Source of the DNA: Leucobacter celer subsp. astrifaciens
Lineage (GTDB): Bacteria; Actinomycetota; Actinomycetes; Actinomycetales; Microbacteriaceae
NCBI RefSeq assembly: GCF_001273835.1
Contig: NZ_JHEI01000137.1
Location: 1 to 64,000, forward strand
DNA length: 64,000 bases
Direction: 5' to 3'
The notes below the pieces were generated by a model, which searched no databases, had not been told where the DNA came from, and saw nothing but the letters and a program-made list of their open reading frames with translations. Both the position numbers and the translations under genes were made by a program. Of the stretch, positions 17,631 to 25,880 are shown piece after piece; the first letter of the stretch is position 1; the number at the start of each line of letters is the position of its first letter.

Positions 17631-19013
17631 ATGCGGGGTAACAGTCGAACGCATGTGGCTTGTGTTCTCCTGATCGTGTGCGGATTGCTCGTCGGAGGCC
17701 CCGTTCCGAGTGCGCTCGCGGTGGAGTCCGATCCCGCGATCGAGGCGAACACGGATGTGCACGGCGATCAGGACCCTTCGCAGGACCCCTCTCCGGAGCC
17801 GGTCGATTCCGCAGAGCCTCTCGAGGGCTCCGAGCAGCCGGGAGAACCCGAGCCGTCCGCATCGGAGGCACCGGCGGAAGACGGCTCAGCTCAGCCGACC
17901 GAGCAGCAGAGGGCACCGGAATCGTCAGTGCTGACGGATGCTTCAGTGCAGCCGAAGCCCTCAGCTCCCGGCCTCGAGGGCGCGTCCGCAGCGAGCGACA
18001 CCGAACTGACCCTCAACGCGTCGAGCAAGCGCCCCAGCGCGTGCACGGTGTGGACCACCGTGCACGAGCAGACCAACGCCGTACGCAAGTCGCAGAAGAA
18101 AGCCGATCTGCAGGCGAGCAAGGCTCTCAACGACCTCGCGCGGCGCTGGTCCGAGCAGCAGGCCCGCGAATCCCGGATGTACCACAACCCGCGGTTGGCC
18201 AGCGAGGTGCCGGCCGGGTGGAAGCGCGTCGGCGAGAATGTCGCAGCCGGCTTCTCGCATCAGAGCGTCGTGCAGGGCTGGCGCAACTCGCCCGGGCACT
18301 TCGGCAACATGGTCGGCAACTACACCCACATCGGCATCGGGGTCGGTTATGACAGCCTCGGCCGCCCCTACTACACCCAGGTGTTCGCCGAGTATCAGGG
18401 CGCGTCGCTCGCGCCGCCGGCGAGCGACGGACCGTTTCTCGATGTCTGCAAGGATCACAAATTCGGCACCGAGATCACGTGGATGCTGAAGAGCGGTCTC
18501 TCGACCGGGGTGGCGACCACGGGCGGTCGAAGCTACCAGCCGAAGGGCACGGTGTCGCGCGAGGCCATGGCGGCGTTCCTGTACCGGCTGAGCACGCCGT
18601 CGGGCGCGAAAGCTCCCCAGGGATACACCGCTCCCAGGGTGTCGCCGTTCGCCGATGTCCCCGTCTCGCACAAGTTCTACAAGGAGATCGCCTGGATGTA
18701 CACGTCGGGGCTGTCGACGGGCATCAAGCAGCGCTCGGGCAAGCCCCAGTATGCGCCGAAGGACGGGGTGTCGCGCGAGGCGATGGCGGCGTTCATGTTC
18801 CGGCTCGACAACCCTTCCGGCTATCGTGCACCCGGCACGTCGCCGTTCGCCGATGTGTCGCGCTCGCACCAGTTCTACACGCAGATCGCGTGGATGTACG
18901 ACGAAAAGCTGTCGACCGGGGTGCAGCAGCGCTCGGGCAAGCCGAAGTACCTGCCGAAGGACCGGGTCTCCCGCGAGGCCATGGCGGCCTTCCTCTACCG
19001 GGCCAAGTCGTAG
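17631..19013 (+). CDS. Secreted CAP-domain protein with three SLH-like repeats
   Basis: A 460-residue exported protein. Signal peptide 1-30 (cleavage after ALA) is followed by an acidic Pro/Glu/Ser-rich linker (31-130) and a CAP (SCP/PR1) domain at about 140-258 with the conserved cavity residues H185 (MYHN), E202 (GEN) and H223 (PGHFGNM). Three SLH-like repeats then start near 268, 340 and 405, each of form F-x-D-V...W-M...STG...Y-x-P-K-x-x-V-S-R-E-A-M-A-A-F. The repeats should dock the protein on a wall glycan. CAP domains in bacteria have been linked to lipid binding or proteolysis, but the role here is unknown. A much longer open frame begins at 16965 but overlaps the GT2 gene; the ATG at 17631 opens the signal peptide. 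Confidence 0.9.
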   Translation: MRGNSRTHVACVLLIVCGLLVGGPVPSALAVESDPAIEANTDVHGDQDPSQDPSPEPVDSAEPLEGSEQPGEPEPSASEAPAEDGSAQPTEQQRAPESSVLTDASVQPKPSAPGLEGASAASDTELTLNASSKRPSACTVWTTVHEQTNAVRKSQKKADLQASKALNDLARRWSEQQARESRMYHNPRLASEVPAGWKRVGENVAAGFSHQSVVQGWRNSPGHFGNMVGNYTHIGIGVGYDSLGRPYYTQVFAEYQGASLAPPASDGPFLDVCKDHKFGTEITWMLKSGLSTGVATTGGRSYQPKGTVSREAMAAFLYRLSTPSGAKAPQGYTAPRVSPFADVPVSHKFYKEIAWMYTSGLSTGIKQRSGKPQYAPKDGVSREAMAAFMFRLDNPSGYRAPGTSPFADVSRSHQFYTQIAWMYDEKLSTGVQQRSGKPKYLPKDRVSREAMAAFLYRAKS

Positions 19014-19090
19014 GGGCGAACCCCGGACGAGTCACCCCGCTCTCGGCGCTCATCCAGAAGCGGGACTCCGAGAGCGGCTGTGCCGAGCCG

Positions 19091-19168
19091 CTTGAGCGGT
19101 AGGCCGTGCCCACTCGCTTGAGCGGTAGTCGGTGCCGACTCGCCTGAGCGGTCGGCGGCGGCGCCTCG
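19091..19168. repeat. Tandem repeat, 3 x 26 bp
   Basis: Units at 19091-19116, 19117-19142 and 19143-19168 share C-T-TGAGCGGT at the left and ACTCG or CCTCG at the right end. They occupy the gap between two exoprotein genes. Nothing else recognisable lies in 19014-19281 apart from the ribosome binding site at 19271-19276. Confidence 0.82.
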
Positions 19169-19281
19169 AATTGAGGGATCCGGGTGCGTCACGGGTGCGC
19201 GTGATATGCCCCGACAATGAGTAAGCTTGCTCTGGGTTCGGGGAATGGTGTCTGTTCTCCCCGTCGAACGAGGAGGACGTG

Positions 19282-21009
19282 ATGAGACGGTTGCTCGCCG
19301 CGGTGTTCACCGCTGCACTGGTGCTCGGAGGAGGCGCGGTCGCCGTCGATGCCTCGGCCACTCCGGCGCATGCCGAGGAGCTCGCGCCCGGGGGCGAGGT
19401 GTTCAGCGGCGAGGATACCGGCGTTGAGGGCGGGGACGAGGATCCCTCGGAGGGTGACGGGGAACCCGAGCCCGAGCTCCTCGATTTCGAGGCGCCCACC
19501 GCACCTCCCACGATCTCTGGAGGTACCGCTGTCGTCGGCGTCGCGGTGCAGGCGACTGCGGGCACGTGGGCGGAGGAGGACATCCAGTTCTCCTTCCAGT
19601 GGCTGCGGGACGGCCTGCCGATCGACGGTGCGGACGCTCAGACCTATATCCCGGTTCCCGGGGATAACGGCCGGGCGCTGAGCGTGCGGGTCACTGCGGA
19701 CAAAGCGGGCTATCGTCAGGCCGTGCACGAGTCAGCGGCGGTGCCGGTCAAGCCCGGTGCCCTCGCTGCGGGCAAGGTGACGATCTCGGGCACCGCGACG
19801 GTCGGCCAGATGCTGCAGGCGCAGGCGGGAACCTGGCTGCCCAGCGGCACGAAGCTCGCGTATCAGTGGAAGCGCGACGGCAAGACCATCTCGGGCGCCG
19901 CCGCGAAGAGCTACAAGCTGCTCGCGGCGGATCTCGGCAAGCGGATCACCGTCACGGTTACCGGGACGAGGGACGGGTACGCGAGCAGGAGCGCGACCTC
20001 GGCTGCGACTCGTGCGGTCGTCGCGGGCGCGCTCACGACGGTGAAGCCCAAGATCAGCGGATCGGCCGTCGTCGGCAAGACGCTGAAGGCCCAGGCGGGC
20101 ACCTGGAAGCCTGCCGGCGTCAAGCTCTCCTACCAGTGGAAGCGCGGCGGCAAGGCGATTTCGGGAGCGACGAAGTCCAGCTACACGCTGAAGGCAGCCG
20201 ACGGCGGAAAGCGGATCACGGTCACCGTCACGGGCAAGCTGTCCGGATACCAGACCGCGTCGAGCACGTCGGCGTCGACCGCGACGGTGCTGAAGCTCAT
20301 GCAGGCGGCCCCGAAACCCGGCATAACGGGCACCGCCAAGGTCGGGAGCACGCTCTCGGTTCGGGCGGGCACCTGGAAGCCGCAGCCCGTCAAGCTCTCC
20401 TACCAGTGGCTCCGCGACGGCAAGGCCATCGCCGGCGCGAAGAAGGCGAGCTACAAGCTCGTCGGGAGCGACGCCGGCAAGAAGATCACCGTGCGCGTCA
20501 CGGGCTCCAAGAGCGGGTATCTCAACACGGCGAAGGTCTCGGCTGCGAAGAAGGTTCCGCTCGTGATGCGAGCCTCGAAGCCGAAGGTCTCGGGTTCGAC
20601 GACCGTCGGCTCGACGCTGACGGTGAACCGCGGTACGTGGACCTCGGGAGTGCGCATCTCCTACCAGTGGTACCGCAACGGAGCGGCGGTTGCCGGGGCG
20701 ACGGGCAGCAGCTACCGCCTCGGGGCCGGCGATGTCGGCCGCTCTCTCTCGGTCCGCGTGACGGGCGTGAAGAGCGGGTACGCATCTGAGACCCGCATGT
20801 CGGCCGCAACGGCGAGGGTCGCCTATCCGACGCGCACCTGGCCGATTTCGGCGTGGGATTGCCCCGCTTGGGCCCCCATCAAGGGCAACGCGAACTCGGG
20901 CATCTACCACGTGCCGGGCGGGCGGTACTACAGCCGTACCAAGCCCGAGGAGTGCTTCGCGACCGAGGCGGCCGCCCAGGCAGCCGGTTACCGGCGCTCC
21001 AAGCTGTAG
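19282..21009 (+). CDS. Secreted Ig-like repeat protein with C-terminal sunset-type domain
   Basis: A 575-residue exported protein. Signal peptide about 1-32 (AHA cleavage), acidic linker to 75, then five Ig-like repeats of about 90 residues. Each has a T-V-G-x-x-L/V-x-A start, a central SYQW or FQW core, a WLRDG/KRDG turn and an I-T-V-x-V-T-G-x-K-S/D-G-Y end, as in bacterial adhesins. The final 50 residues (CPAWAPIKGNANSG, YHVPGGRYY, KPEECFATEAAAQAAGYR) match a small C-terminal module common in actinobacterial secreted nucleases and surface proteins, often called a sunset or Ada-like metal-binding domain. Unlike its four neighbours it has no SLH repeats. AGGAGG lies 5 nt before the ATG at 19282; the GTG at 19279 is too close. 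Function: probable surface adhesion. Confidence 0.85.
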   Translation: MRRLLAAVFTAALVLGGGAVAVDASATPAHAEELAPGGEVFSGEDTGVEGGDEDPSEGDGEPEPELLDFEAPTAPPTISGGTAVVGVAVQATAGTWAEEDIQFSFQWLRDGLPIDGADAQTYIPVPGDNGRALSVRVTADKAGYRQAVHESAAVPVKPGALAAGKVTISGTATVGQMLQAQAGTWLPSGTKLAYQWKRDGKTISGAAAKSYKLLAADLGKRITVTVTGTRDGYASRSATSAATRAVVAGALTTVKPKISGSAVVGKTLKAQAGTWKPAGVKLSYQWKRGGKAISGATKSSYTLKAADGGKRITVTVTGKLSGYQTASSTSASTATVLKLMQAAPKPGITGTAKVGSTLSVRAGTWKPQPVKLSYQWLRDGKAIAGAKKASYKLVGSDAGKKITVRVTGSKSGYLNTAKVSAAKKVPLVMRASKPKVSGSTTVGSTLTVNRGTWTSGVRISYQWYRNGAAVAGATGSSYRLGAGDVGRSLSVRVTGVKSGYASETRMSAATARVAYPTRTWPISAWDCPAWAPIKGNANSGIYHVPGGRYYSRTKPEECFATEAAAQAAGYRRSKL

Positions 21010-21037
21010 GTGCGAGGAGCGGGACGGCGGCAGCCGG

Positions 21038-21043
21038 TAGGCT
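21038..21043 (+). promoter_or_regulatory. Leaderless-type -10 box of GT2 gene
   Basis: TAGGCT ends 8 nt before the ATG at 21052. There is no Shine-Dalgarno sequence between. Confidence 0.5.
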
Positions 21044-21051
21044 GTGGGATC

Positions 21052-21921
21052 ATGTCAGATCCGGTTCCCGCCCCCGCTCAGGCCGATTTCTCGCTGCTGC
21101 TGCCGGTGTACGCGGGCGATGACGCGGGGTTCCTGCGGCTCGCGTTCGAGAGCTCGGTGGACCGCCAGACGTTGCGGCCGGCCGAGGCCGTGATCGTGCA
21201 GGACGGACCCGTGCCCGACGCGCTCGAAGCCGAGCTGCAGCGGATCGAGGCGGAGAGCCCCATCCCGGTGCACCTGGTGCGTCTGCTCGAGAACCGCGGA
21301 CTCACCGAGGCGCTCAACCGCGGACTGGACGCGTGCAGCTACTCCGTGGTGGCGCGCATGGACGCCGACGACGTCTCCCGGCCGCAGCGCTTCGAGCGCC
21401 AGTGGGACCTGCTGCAGGGCGGCTACGACCTCGTGGGCACTGGCATGGAGGAGTTCGACGCGGATCCGGATCGGCCGAGTGCGCTGCGCACCCCGCCGGT
21501 GGGCGCGCAGCGCATCCGGGATCACGCCCGCACCCACAACCCGTTCAACCACCCGACCATGATGTACCGGGTCGAGGCTCTCGACCGCGTGGGGCGTTAC
21601 CAGGCGTTCGGCAAGATGGAGGATTACTGGCTGGGCATCCGCATCATCGATTCCGGGGCCCGGGTGGAGAACATCGCCGAACCCCTGCTGGCCTACCGGG
21701 TGGGTGCCGGCGCATTCGCCCGGCGCGGCGGCTGGTCGGAGGCCCGCACCGAGTGGCGGCTGCAGCGAGAACTGCTGCGCATGGGCTTCGTGACGCCGGC
21801 GCAGTACGTGCGCAACGTCGTGATGAAGGGCGTGTACCGCCTGCTGCCCGCCGGGGTGAAGCGCGTGCTCTTCCGCGGCCTCATCGGGGGCGGGCTGCCG
21901 GGGGATCGCGCCGCGACCTGA
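21052..21921 (+). CDS. GT2 family glycosyltransferase
   Basis: A 289-residue GT-A transferase. The donor-binding start FSLLLPVYAGDDAGFL, the ENRGLTEALNRGLDACSY helix, the DADD metal motif (MDADDVSRPQRFERQ) and HNPFNHPTMMYR with the later catalytic-base region KMEDYWLGIRI fit the WcaA/EpsE-like group that extends exopolysaccharide or wall glycan chains. The C-terminus is amphipathic and may sit on the membrane. A frame extension to 21010 is possible, but the ATG at 21052 follows a TAGGCT box by 8 nt. It stands between exoprotein genes rather than in the glycan operons. Sugar and acceptor are unknown. Confidence 0.88.
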   Translation: MSDPVPAPAQADFSLLLPVYAGDDAGFLRLAFESSVDRQTLRPAEAVIVQDGPVPDALEAELQRIEAESPIPVHLVRLLENRGLTEALNRGLDACSYSVVARMDADDVSRPQRFERQWDLLQGGYDLVGTGMEEFDADPDRPSALRTPPVGAQRIRDHARTHNPFNHPTMMYRVEALDRVGRYQAFGKMEDYWLGIRIIDSGARVENIAEPLLAYRVGAGAFARRGGWSEARTEWRLQRELLRMGFVTPAQYVRNVVMKGVYRLLPAGVKRVLFRGLIGGGLPGDRAAT

Positions 21922-21937
21922 GCTCAGGCCGACCCCC

Positions 21938-22060
21938 GTCATCCTGCGGGGGCGCTACCCCGTCGTCCTGCGCGCGCACCGCCCTGTCATCCTGCGCGAG
22001 CGCCTCCGTCATCCTGCGCGAGAGCCCCGTCATCCTGCGCGTAGTCGCAGGATCCAAACG
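21938..22060. repeat. Cluster of GTCATCCTGCG repeats
   Basis: The 11-mer GTCATCCTGCG occurs at 21938, 21986, 22008 and 22029, and with one change (GTCGTCCTGCG) at 21962, at steps of 24, 24, 22 and 21 bp. The last copy pairs with GTCGCAGGATCC at 22043-22054, the complementary arm of the palindrome seen at 1-46. A further fragment, CAAGCTTGCGAGTCGCAG, lies near 22089-22106. No gene lies in 21922-22176. Confidence 0.85.
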
Positions 22061-22176
22061 CCGACCCACGGGACGGAGCCTGTGCTGCGCAAGCTTGCGA
22101 GTCGCAGTGCGCAGAAAAACGAGACGCCGATTCGCGCGATCCATTAGATTGGAGCGCACGGGTTGGGGGAGAGCCG

Positions 22177-25100
22177 ATGGGGAATCGATGGGGATCGACG
22201 CGCGCGTGGGCGATGGTGCTCGCGGCGGCGCTGCTCGTTTCCATGCCCGCTTTCGTAACGTCCGCTCCGGCGGTGGCGGTCGATCAGCCCGCTGACGGCG
22301 AGGTGAGCGGGCAGGAGAGCGGACAGGACACGCAAGCCCCGAGCGAGGATCCGGGATCCTCGGACTCCGATACTCCGGAGGCCGAGGAGCCGTCCCTTCC
22401 GGAGCCACCCGACGGATTCGATAGTGCTGCTAGTGATGGGAGCGGGGATGCAGAGGACGCCGAAGATCTCGACGGCCCGCGCGGCCCCGACGGCGGTCTG
22501 GCCTCGGATTCTCCCGGACCCGACACGGCGAAACCGTGGGACGGGTCCGACCCGGAGCCGGTGACGCACGCGGCCGGTCGTGGTGTTGTGCTCGGCAATG
22601 ACTACCCCCTGAAGAACAGGAACCCTTGGCCGTACTTCGTCGGTCAGAAAGACATCTGGGACGACTGGAACTTCGCGTATCGTCAGTGCACGTCGTTCGT
22701 GGCGTGGCGGCTCCGGAGCGCGAACGGAATCGAATTCAGCAATCAGTACCTCGGGTTAGCACGCTGGGGTAACGCGGGGGAGTGGGCGGCGTCTGCGAAG
22801 AAGGTCGGGATCCGCGTCGACACGACACCCGAGGTGGGCGCCGTCGCGTGGAGCGGACCGGGGTTCAACGGTGCCTCCGCAGACTTCGGGCATGTGGCCT
22901 GGGTGGCACAGGTGCTGAACAACGGCAATATCGTCATCGAGGAGTACAACTACAACTGGTCGGGTGCGTACCGTGCGCGGACCGTGTCTCCGAGCGCATT
23001 CCAGGGATACATCCACATCAAGGACATGACCAAGCCGTTCACGAAGACGGTGAAGCCGACGATCAGCGGCGCTCCGATGCTCGGCGGCACACTCACGGCG
23101 TCGGTGACGGGGTGGAGCCCCGCTCCGACGACCCTGCGGTATCGCTGGCTTCGCGACGGTAAGGTCATCCCTGGGGCTACCGCCGCCAGCTATCGGCCGA
23201 TGCGAGACGACCTGGGGAAGAGCATCTCGGTTGAGGTGACCGGTGATCGTCCGGGGTACACCCCGACCGGTCAGACCTCGAGCGGCACGGCCGCGGTGCT
23301 GATGATCGATGCGAACGGCAACGGCGTCGACGACACCCAGGAGATGCTGCCCTGGGATTCCGACATGAACGGCGACGGTCTGCCCGACGCGGTGGGTTTC
23401 AGCGCGAACGGCGTGCAGGTGGCGCTCCGCTCATCGAGCGGGCTGGGAGCCGCGAAAACCTGGGGCAGCGGGTTCGGCACTGCGGCCGGGTGGGGTGCGC
23501 TGACGCATCCGCGCGCACTCATCGACGTGAACGGCGATGGCATGGCCGACGTGGTGGGCTTCGGGAACGACGGCGTGTACGTGGCGACGAGCACGGGGTC
23601 CGCGCTGCGGCCCGCGACCCGATGGTCGACGCAGTTCGGTGCGGCGAGCGGGTGGGACGTCAGATACCACCCGCGCACGCTGGCCGACGTGAACGGCGAT
23701 GGTCTGCCCGACGTGGTGGGCTTCGCCGCGGGTGGCGTCTACGTCGCTCTGGGCACAGGGACCTCCTTCGGCGCGATGCAGCGCTGGTACGCTGGTTTCG
23801 GATCGGGCACGGGCACCACCGTTGCGAACAGCTGGTGGGTCGACAACTCCGTGCGATTCGTGGCCGATATGAACGGCGACGGGCGCGCAGACATCGCCGG
23901 GATCTCGAGCGCGGGCGTCTACGTGGCGCTGAGCACCGGAAGCGGATTCGCGAAGGCGCAGCAGTGGTCGACGGCGTTTCGCGGCAACGACGGCTGGCGC
24001 GTCGGGGAGCATCCGCGCACGCTCGCCGACGTCAACGGCGATGGCCGCCTCGACGTGGTCGGCTTCGCATCCGCCGGAGTCTATGTGGCGCTGAACACCG
24101 GATCCGGACTGGGGTCGGCGACGCGCTGGGTGTCGGGTTTCGGCCCCTCTGCCGGATGGCAGACGGGGCACCACCCGCGCACGCTGGTCGACGTGAACGG
24201 CGACGGCCGCGCCGACGTGGTGGGCTTCAGCAGCGACGGAGTGATCGTGGCGCTGAGCTCGGGATCTGCCTTCTCGGCGCCCGTGAAATGGTCGGGCGAG
24301 TTCGGCGCGAAATCGTGGCTGGCCGATCGGCATCCGCGCATGCTGGTCGACGTGAACGGCGACGGTCGCGCCGATGTCGTGGGCTTCGGCCCGGACGGAG
24401 CTCGTGCGGCGCTCAGCACGGGACGCGCGTTCGGCGCTTCGAAGCTCGAACTGGCGAGTATGGGGTTCTCGGCGGGATGGCGGGTTGCTTCGCACCCGCG
24501 TATGGTCGGCGTGCAGCGCCTCACGCGCACGCCCGTACCGGTGATCGCCGGTCGGGCGGGGTCGGGGCAGACGCTGCGGGCCCCCTCGGGCAAATGGCAG
24601 CCGGCTCCCGTGCAGCTCAGCTACCAGTGGAACCGCAACGGCAGCCCGATCCGCGGTGCCACCAGTGAGAGCTACCGGCTGACCTCCGCCGATATCGGGC
24701 GTCGCATCACCGTAACGGTGACCGGCAAGCGCAACGCCTACGACTCAAAGTCGCTCACCTCGACGATGGTGAAGGTGCCTGGCACACCCCCGCTGCCGGC
24801 GAGCACGCCGTTCGCCGACGTGCCGACCTCGCAGAAGTTCTATCGCGAGATCGCGTGGATGTACACCTCGGGAATGTCGACGGGGGTCAAGCAGTCATCG
24901 GGTAAGCCGAAGTACCAGCCGGGGGTCGGAGTCTCGCGCGAGGCGATGGCCGCGTTCCTCTTCCGTCTCGACGCGCTGAAGACCTACCGGCCTCCGTCGG
25001 CATCGCCGTTCCGCGATATCGGGACCGGGCACAAGTTCTACCGGGAGATCGCCTGGATGCGATCCTCGGGTCTCTCGACGGGCATCAAGACCAGCACGGG

Positions 25101-25377
25101 CACGGTGTACGACGCCTCGAGCAGCGTGTCGCGCGAAGCGATGGCCGCGTTCCTGTATCGGCTCGAGAAGCCCAGCGGGTATCGCCCGCCGGCGACCTCG
25201 CCGTTCGCCGACGTGCCGACCACGCACAAGTTCTACCGCGAGATCGCGTGGATGTACGAGTCGAAGCTGTCGACGGGGATCAAGCAGAGCTCGGGCAAGC
25301 CGAAGTACGCGCCGAAGGATCCCGTGTCGCGTGAGGCGATGGCCGCGTTCCTGTACCGCTTGGAGACCCGCGGTTAG
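22177..25377 (+). CDS. Secreted CHAP-domain protein with FG-GAP repeats, Ig-like domains and three SLH-like repeats
   Basis: A 1066-residue exported protein. Signal peptide 1-34 and acidic linker to about 140, then a CHAP amidase/peptidase domain (145-285) with catalytic C171 in QCTSFVAW and H239 in FGHVAWV. One Ig-like domain follows (290-375), then seven FG-GAP/VCBS-like repeats (about 395-795), each with a calcium-type loop D-x-N-G-D-G-x-x-D followed by V-V-G-F. A second Ig-like domain (795-875) and three SLH-like repeats complete it. CHAP enzymes cut peptidoglycan; the repeats suggest a calcium-stabilised blade structure or sugar binding. The TAGATT box at 22145 and GGGGGAGAG before the ATG suit a leadered transcript. 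Likely a wall-anchored hydrolase or remodelling factor. Confidence 0.9.
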   Translation: MGNRWGSTRAWAMVLAAALLVSMPAFVTSAPAVAVDQPADGEVSGQESGQDTQAPSEDPGSSDSDTPEAEEPSLPEPPDGFDSAASDGSGDAEDAEDLDGPRGPDGGLASDSPGPDTAKPWDGSDPEPVTHAAGRGVVLGNDYPLKNRNPWPYFVGQKDIWDDWNFAYRQCTSFVAWRLRSANGIEFSNQYLGLARWGNAGEWAASAKKVGIRVDTTPEVGAVAWSGPGFNGASADFGHVAWVAQVLNNGNIVIEEYNYNWSGAYRARTVSPSAFQGYIHIKDMTKPFTKTVKPTISGAPMLGGTLTASVTGWSPAPTTLRYRWLRDGKVIPGATAASYRPMRDDLGKSISVEVTGDRPGYTPTGQTSSGTAAVLMIDANGNGVDDTQEMLPWDSDMNGDGLPDAVGFSANGVQVALRSSSGLGAAKTWGSGFGTAAGWGALTHPRALIDVNGDGMADVVGFGNDGVYVATSTGSALRPATRWSTQFGAASGWDVRYHPRTLADVNGDGLPDVVGFAAGGVYVALGTGTSFGAMQRWYAGFGSGTGTTVANSWWVDNSVRFVADMNGDGRADIAGISSAGVYVALSTGSGFAKAQQWSTAFRGNDGWRVGEHPRTLADVNGDGRLDVVGFASAGVYVALNTGSGLGSATRWVSGFGPSAGWQTGHHPRTLVDVNGDGRADVVGFSSDGVIVALSSGSAFSAPVKWSGEFGAKSWLADRHPRMLVDVNGDGRADVVGFGPDGARAALSTGRAFGASKLELASMGFSAGWRVASHPRMVGVQRLTRTPVPVIAGRAGSGQTLRAPSGKWQPAPVQLSYQWNRNGSPIRGATSESYRLTSADIGRRITVTVTGKRNAYDSKSLTSTMVKVPGTPPLPASTPFADVPTSQKFYREIAWMYTSGMSTGVKQSSGKPKYQPGVGVSREAMAAFLFRLDALKTYRPPSASPFRDIGTGHKFYREIAWMRSSGLSTGIKTSTGTVYDASSSVSREAMAAFLYRLEKPSGYRPPATSPFADVPTTHKFYREIAWMYESKLSTGIKQSSGKPKYAPKDPVSREAMAAFLYRLETRG

Positions 25378-25390
25378 CGGAGCGGATCCC

Positions 25391-25452
25391 GCTGATTGAG
25401 CGAGCGGAGCAGCTCCCACCGCTGATTGAGCGAGCGGAGCGAGTCGAAATCC
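25391..25452. repeat. Direct repeat of the GATTGAGCGAGCGGAGC intergenic element
   Basis: The 20-mer GCTGATTGAGCGAGCGGAGC is exactly repeated at 25391-25410 and 25421-25440. The second copy continues into GAGTCGAAATCC, the fuller form of the dispersed element seen at 47-80 and 27226-27253. Confidence 0.85.
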
Positions 25453-25535
25453 GTCCCGGAGCCTCGTCGCCTCGCAAGCGGGTACCTCAACCGATGGTGT
25501 CTCTCGGGGCCAAAGTTCATCAAATTGGTATCTAT

Positions 25536-25565
25536 ACATGCCAGTAAGCGGTAAAATTGGCATGT
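25536..25565. promoter_or_regulatory. Putative HipB operator/promoter region
   Basis: ACATGCCA (25536-25543) and TGGCATGT (25558-25565) form an 8-bp inverted repeat with a 14-nt centre containing TAAAAT (25552-25557), a possible -10. The segment 25510-25565 is markedly A+T-rich for this genome. HipB-type antitoxins autorepress through such palindromes. Confidence 0.55.
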
Positions 25566-25589
25566 GTAAGGATCAGGAGGTGTTCGCAC

Positions 25590-25880
25590 GTGGTTCAGCG
25601 CCGTTCACCAAAACGCGATCGTCAGCTCATCGCGATCGGAGCGAATATCACTCGCTGGCGTAAATTGCAGGGCTTGAGCGCGAGCGCGCTCGCAGACCGC
25701 GCATACGTGACGCGCGCGACGCTTCGTGGGATTGAGCAGGGCACAGGAACGGCGAGTTTTCATGCCGTGTTGGCGGTGTTCAACGCGCTGGGCATTGCGG
25801 ATCCGTTCGTCACAGCCACCGACCCGATGGAATCGCCTGCAGGCCGTGCGCTCATCGATGAGCAGATTGCAGGTGTGTGA
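25590..25880 (+). CDS. hipB: HipB-like antitoxin, XRE helix-turn-helix
   Basis: A 96-residue DNA-binding protein of the XRE/Cro family. The helix-turn-helix covers about residues 15-70: IGANITRWRKLQGLSASAL, LADRAYVTRATLRGIEQG, then the third helix around FHAVLAVFNALGI. As the first gene before hipA it should be the antitoxin that neutralises the kinase and represses the operon. GTG at 25590 is chosen because AGGAGG (25575-25580) lies 9 nt upstream; the TTG at 25557 would add 11 unconserved residues. The hipA start overlaps the stop codon. Base composition of the pair is lower in GC than its neighbours, which suggests lateral gain. Confidence 0.85.
   Translation: MVQRRSPKRDRQLIAIGANITRWRKLQGLSASALADRAYVTRATLRGIEQGTGTASFHAVLAVFNALGIADPFVTATDPMESPAGRALIDEQIAGV

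Noticed and set aside
21938-22060. Possible CRISPR array
   Set aside because: Repeat units are only 11 bp, spacers 10-13 bp and uneven, and there are no cas genes.
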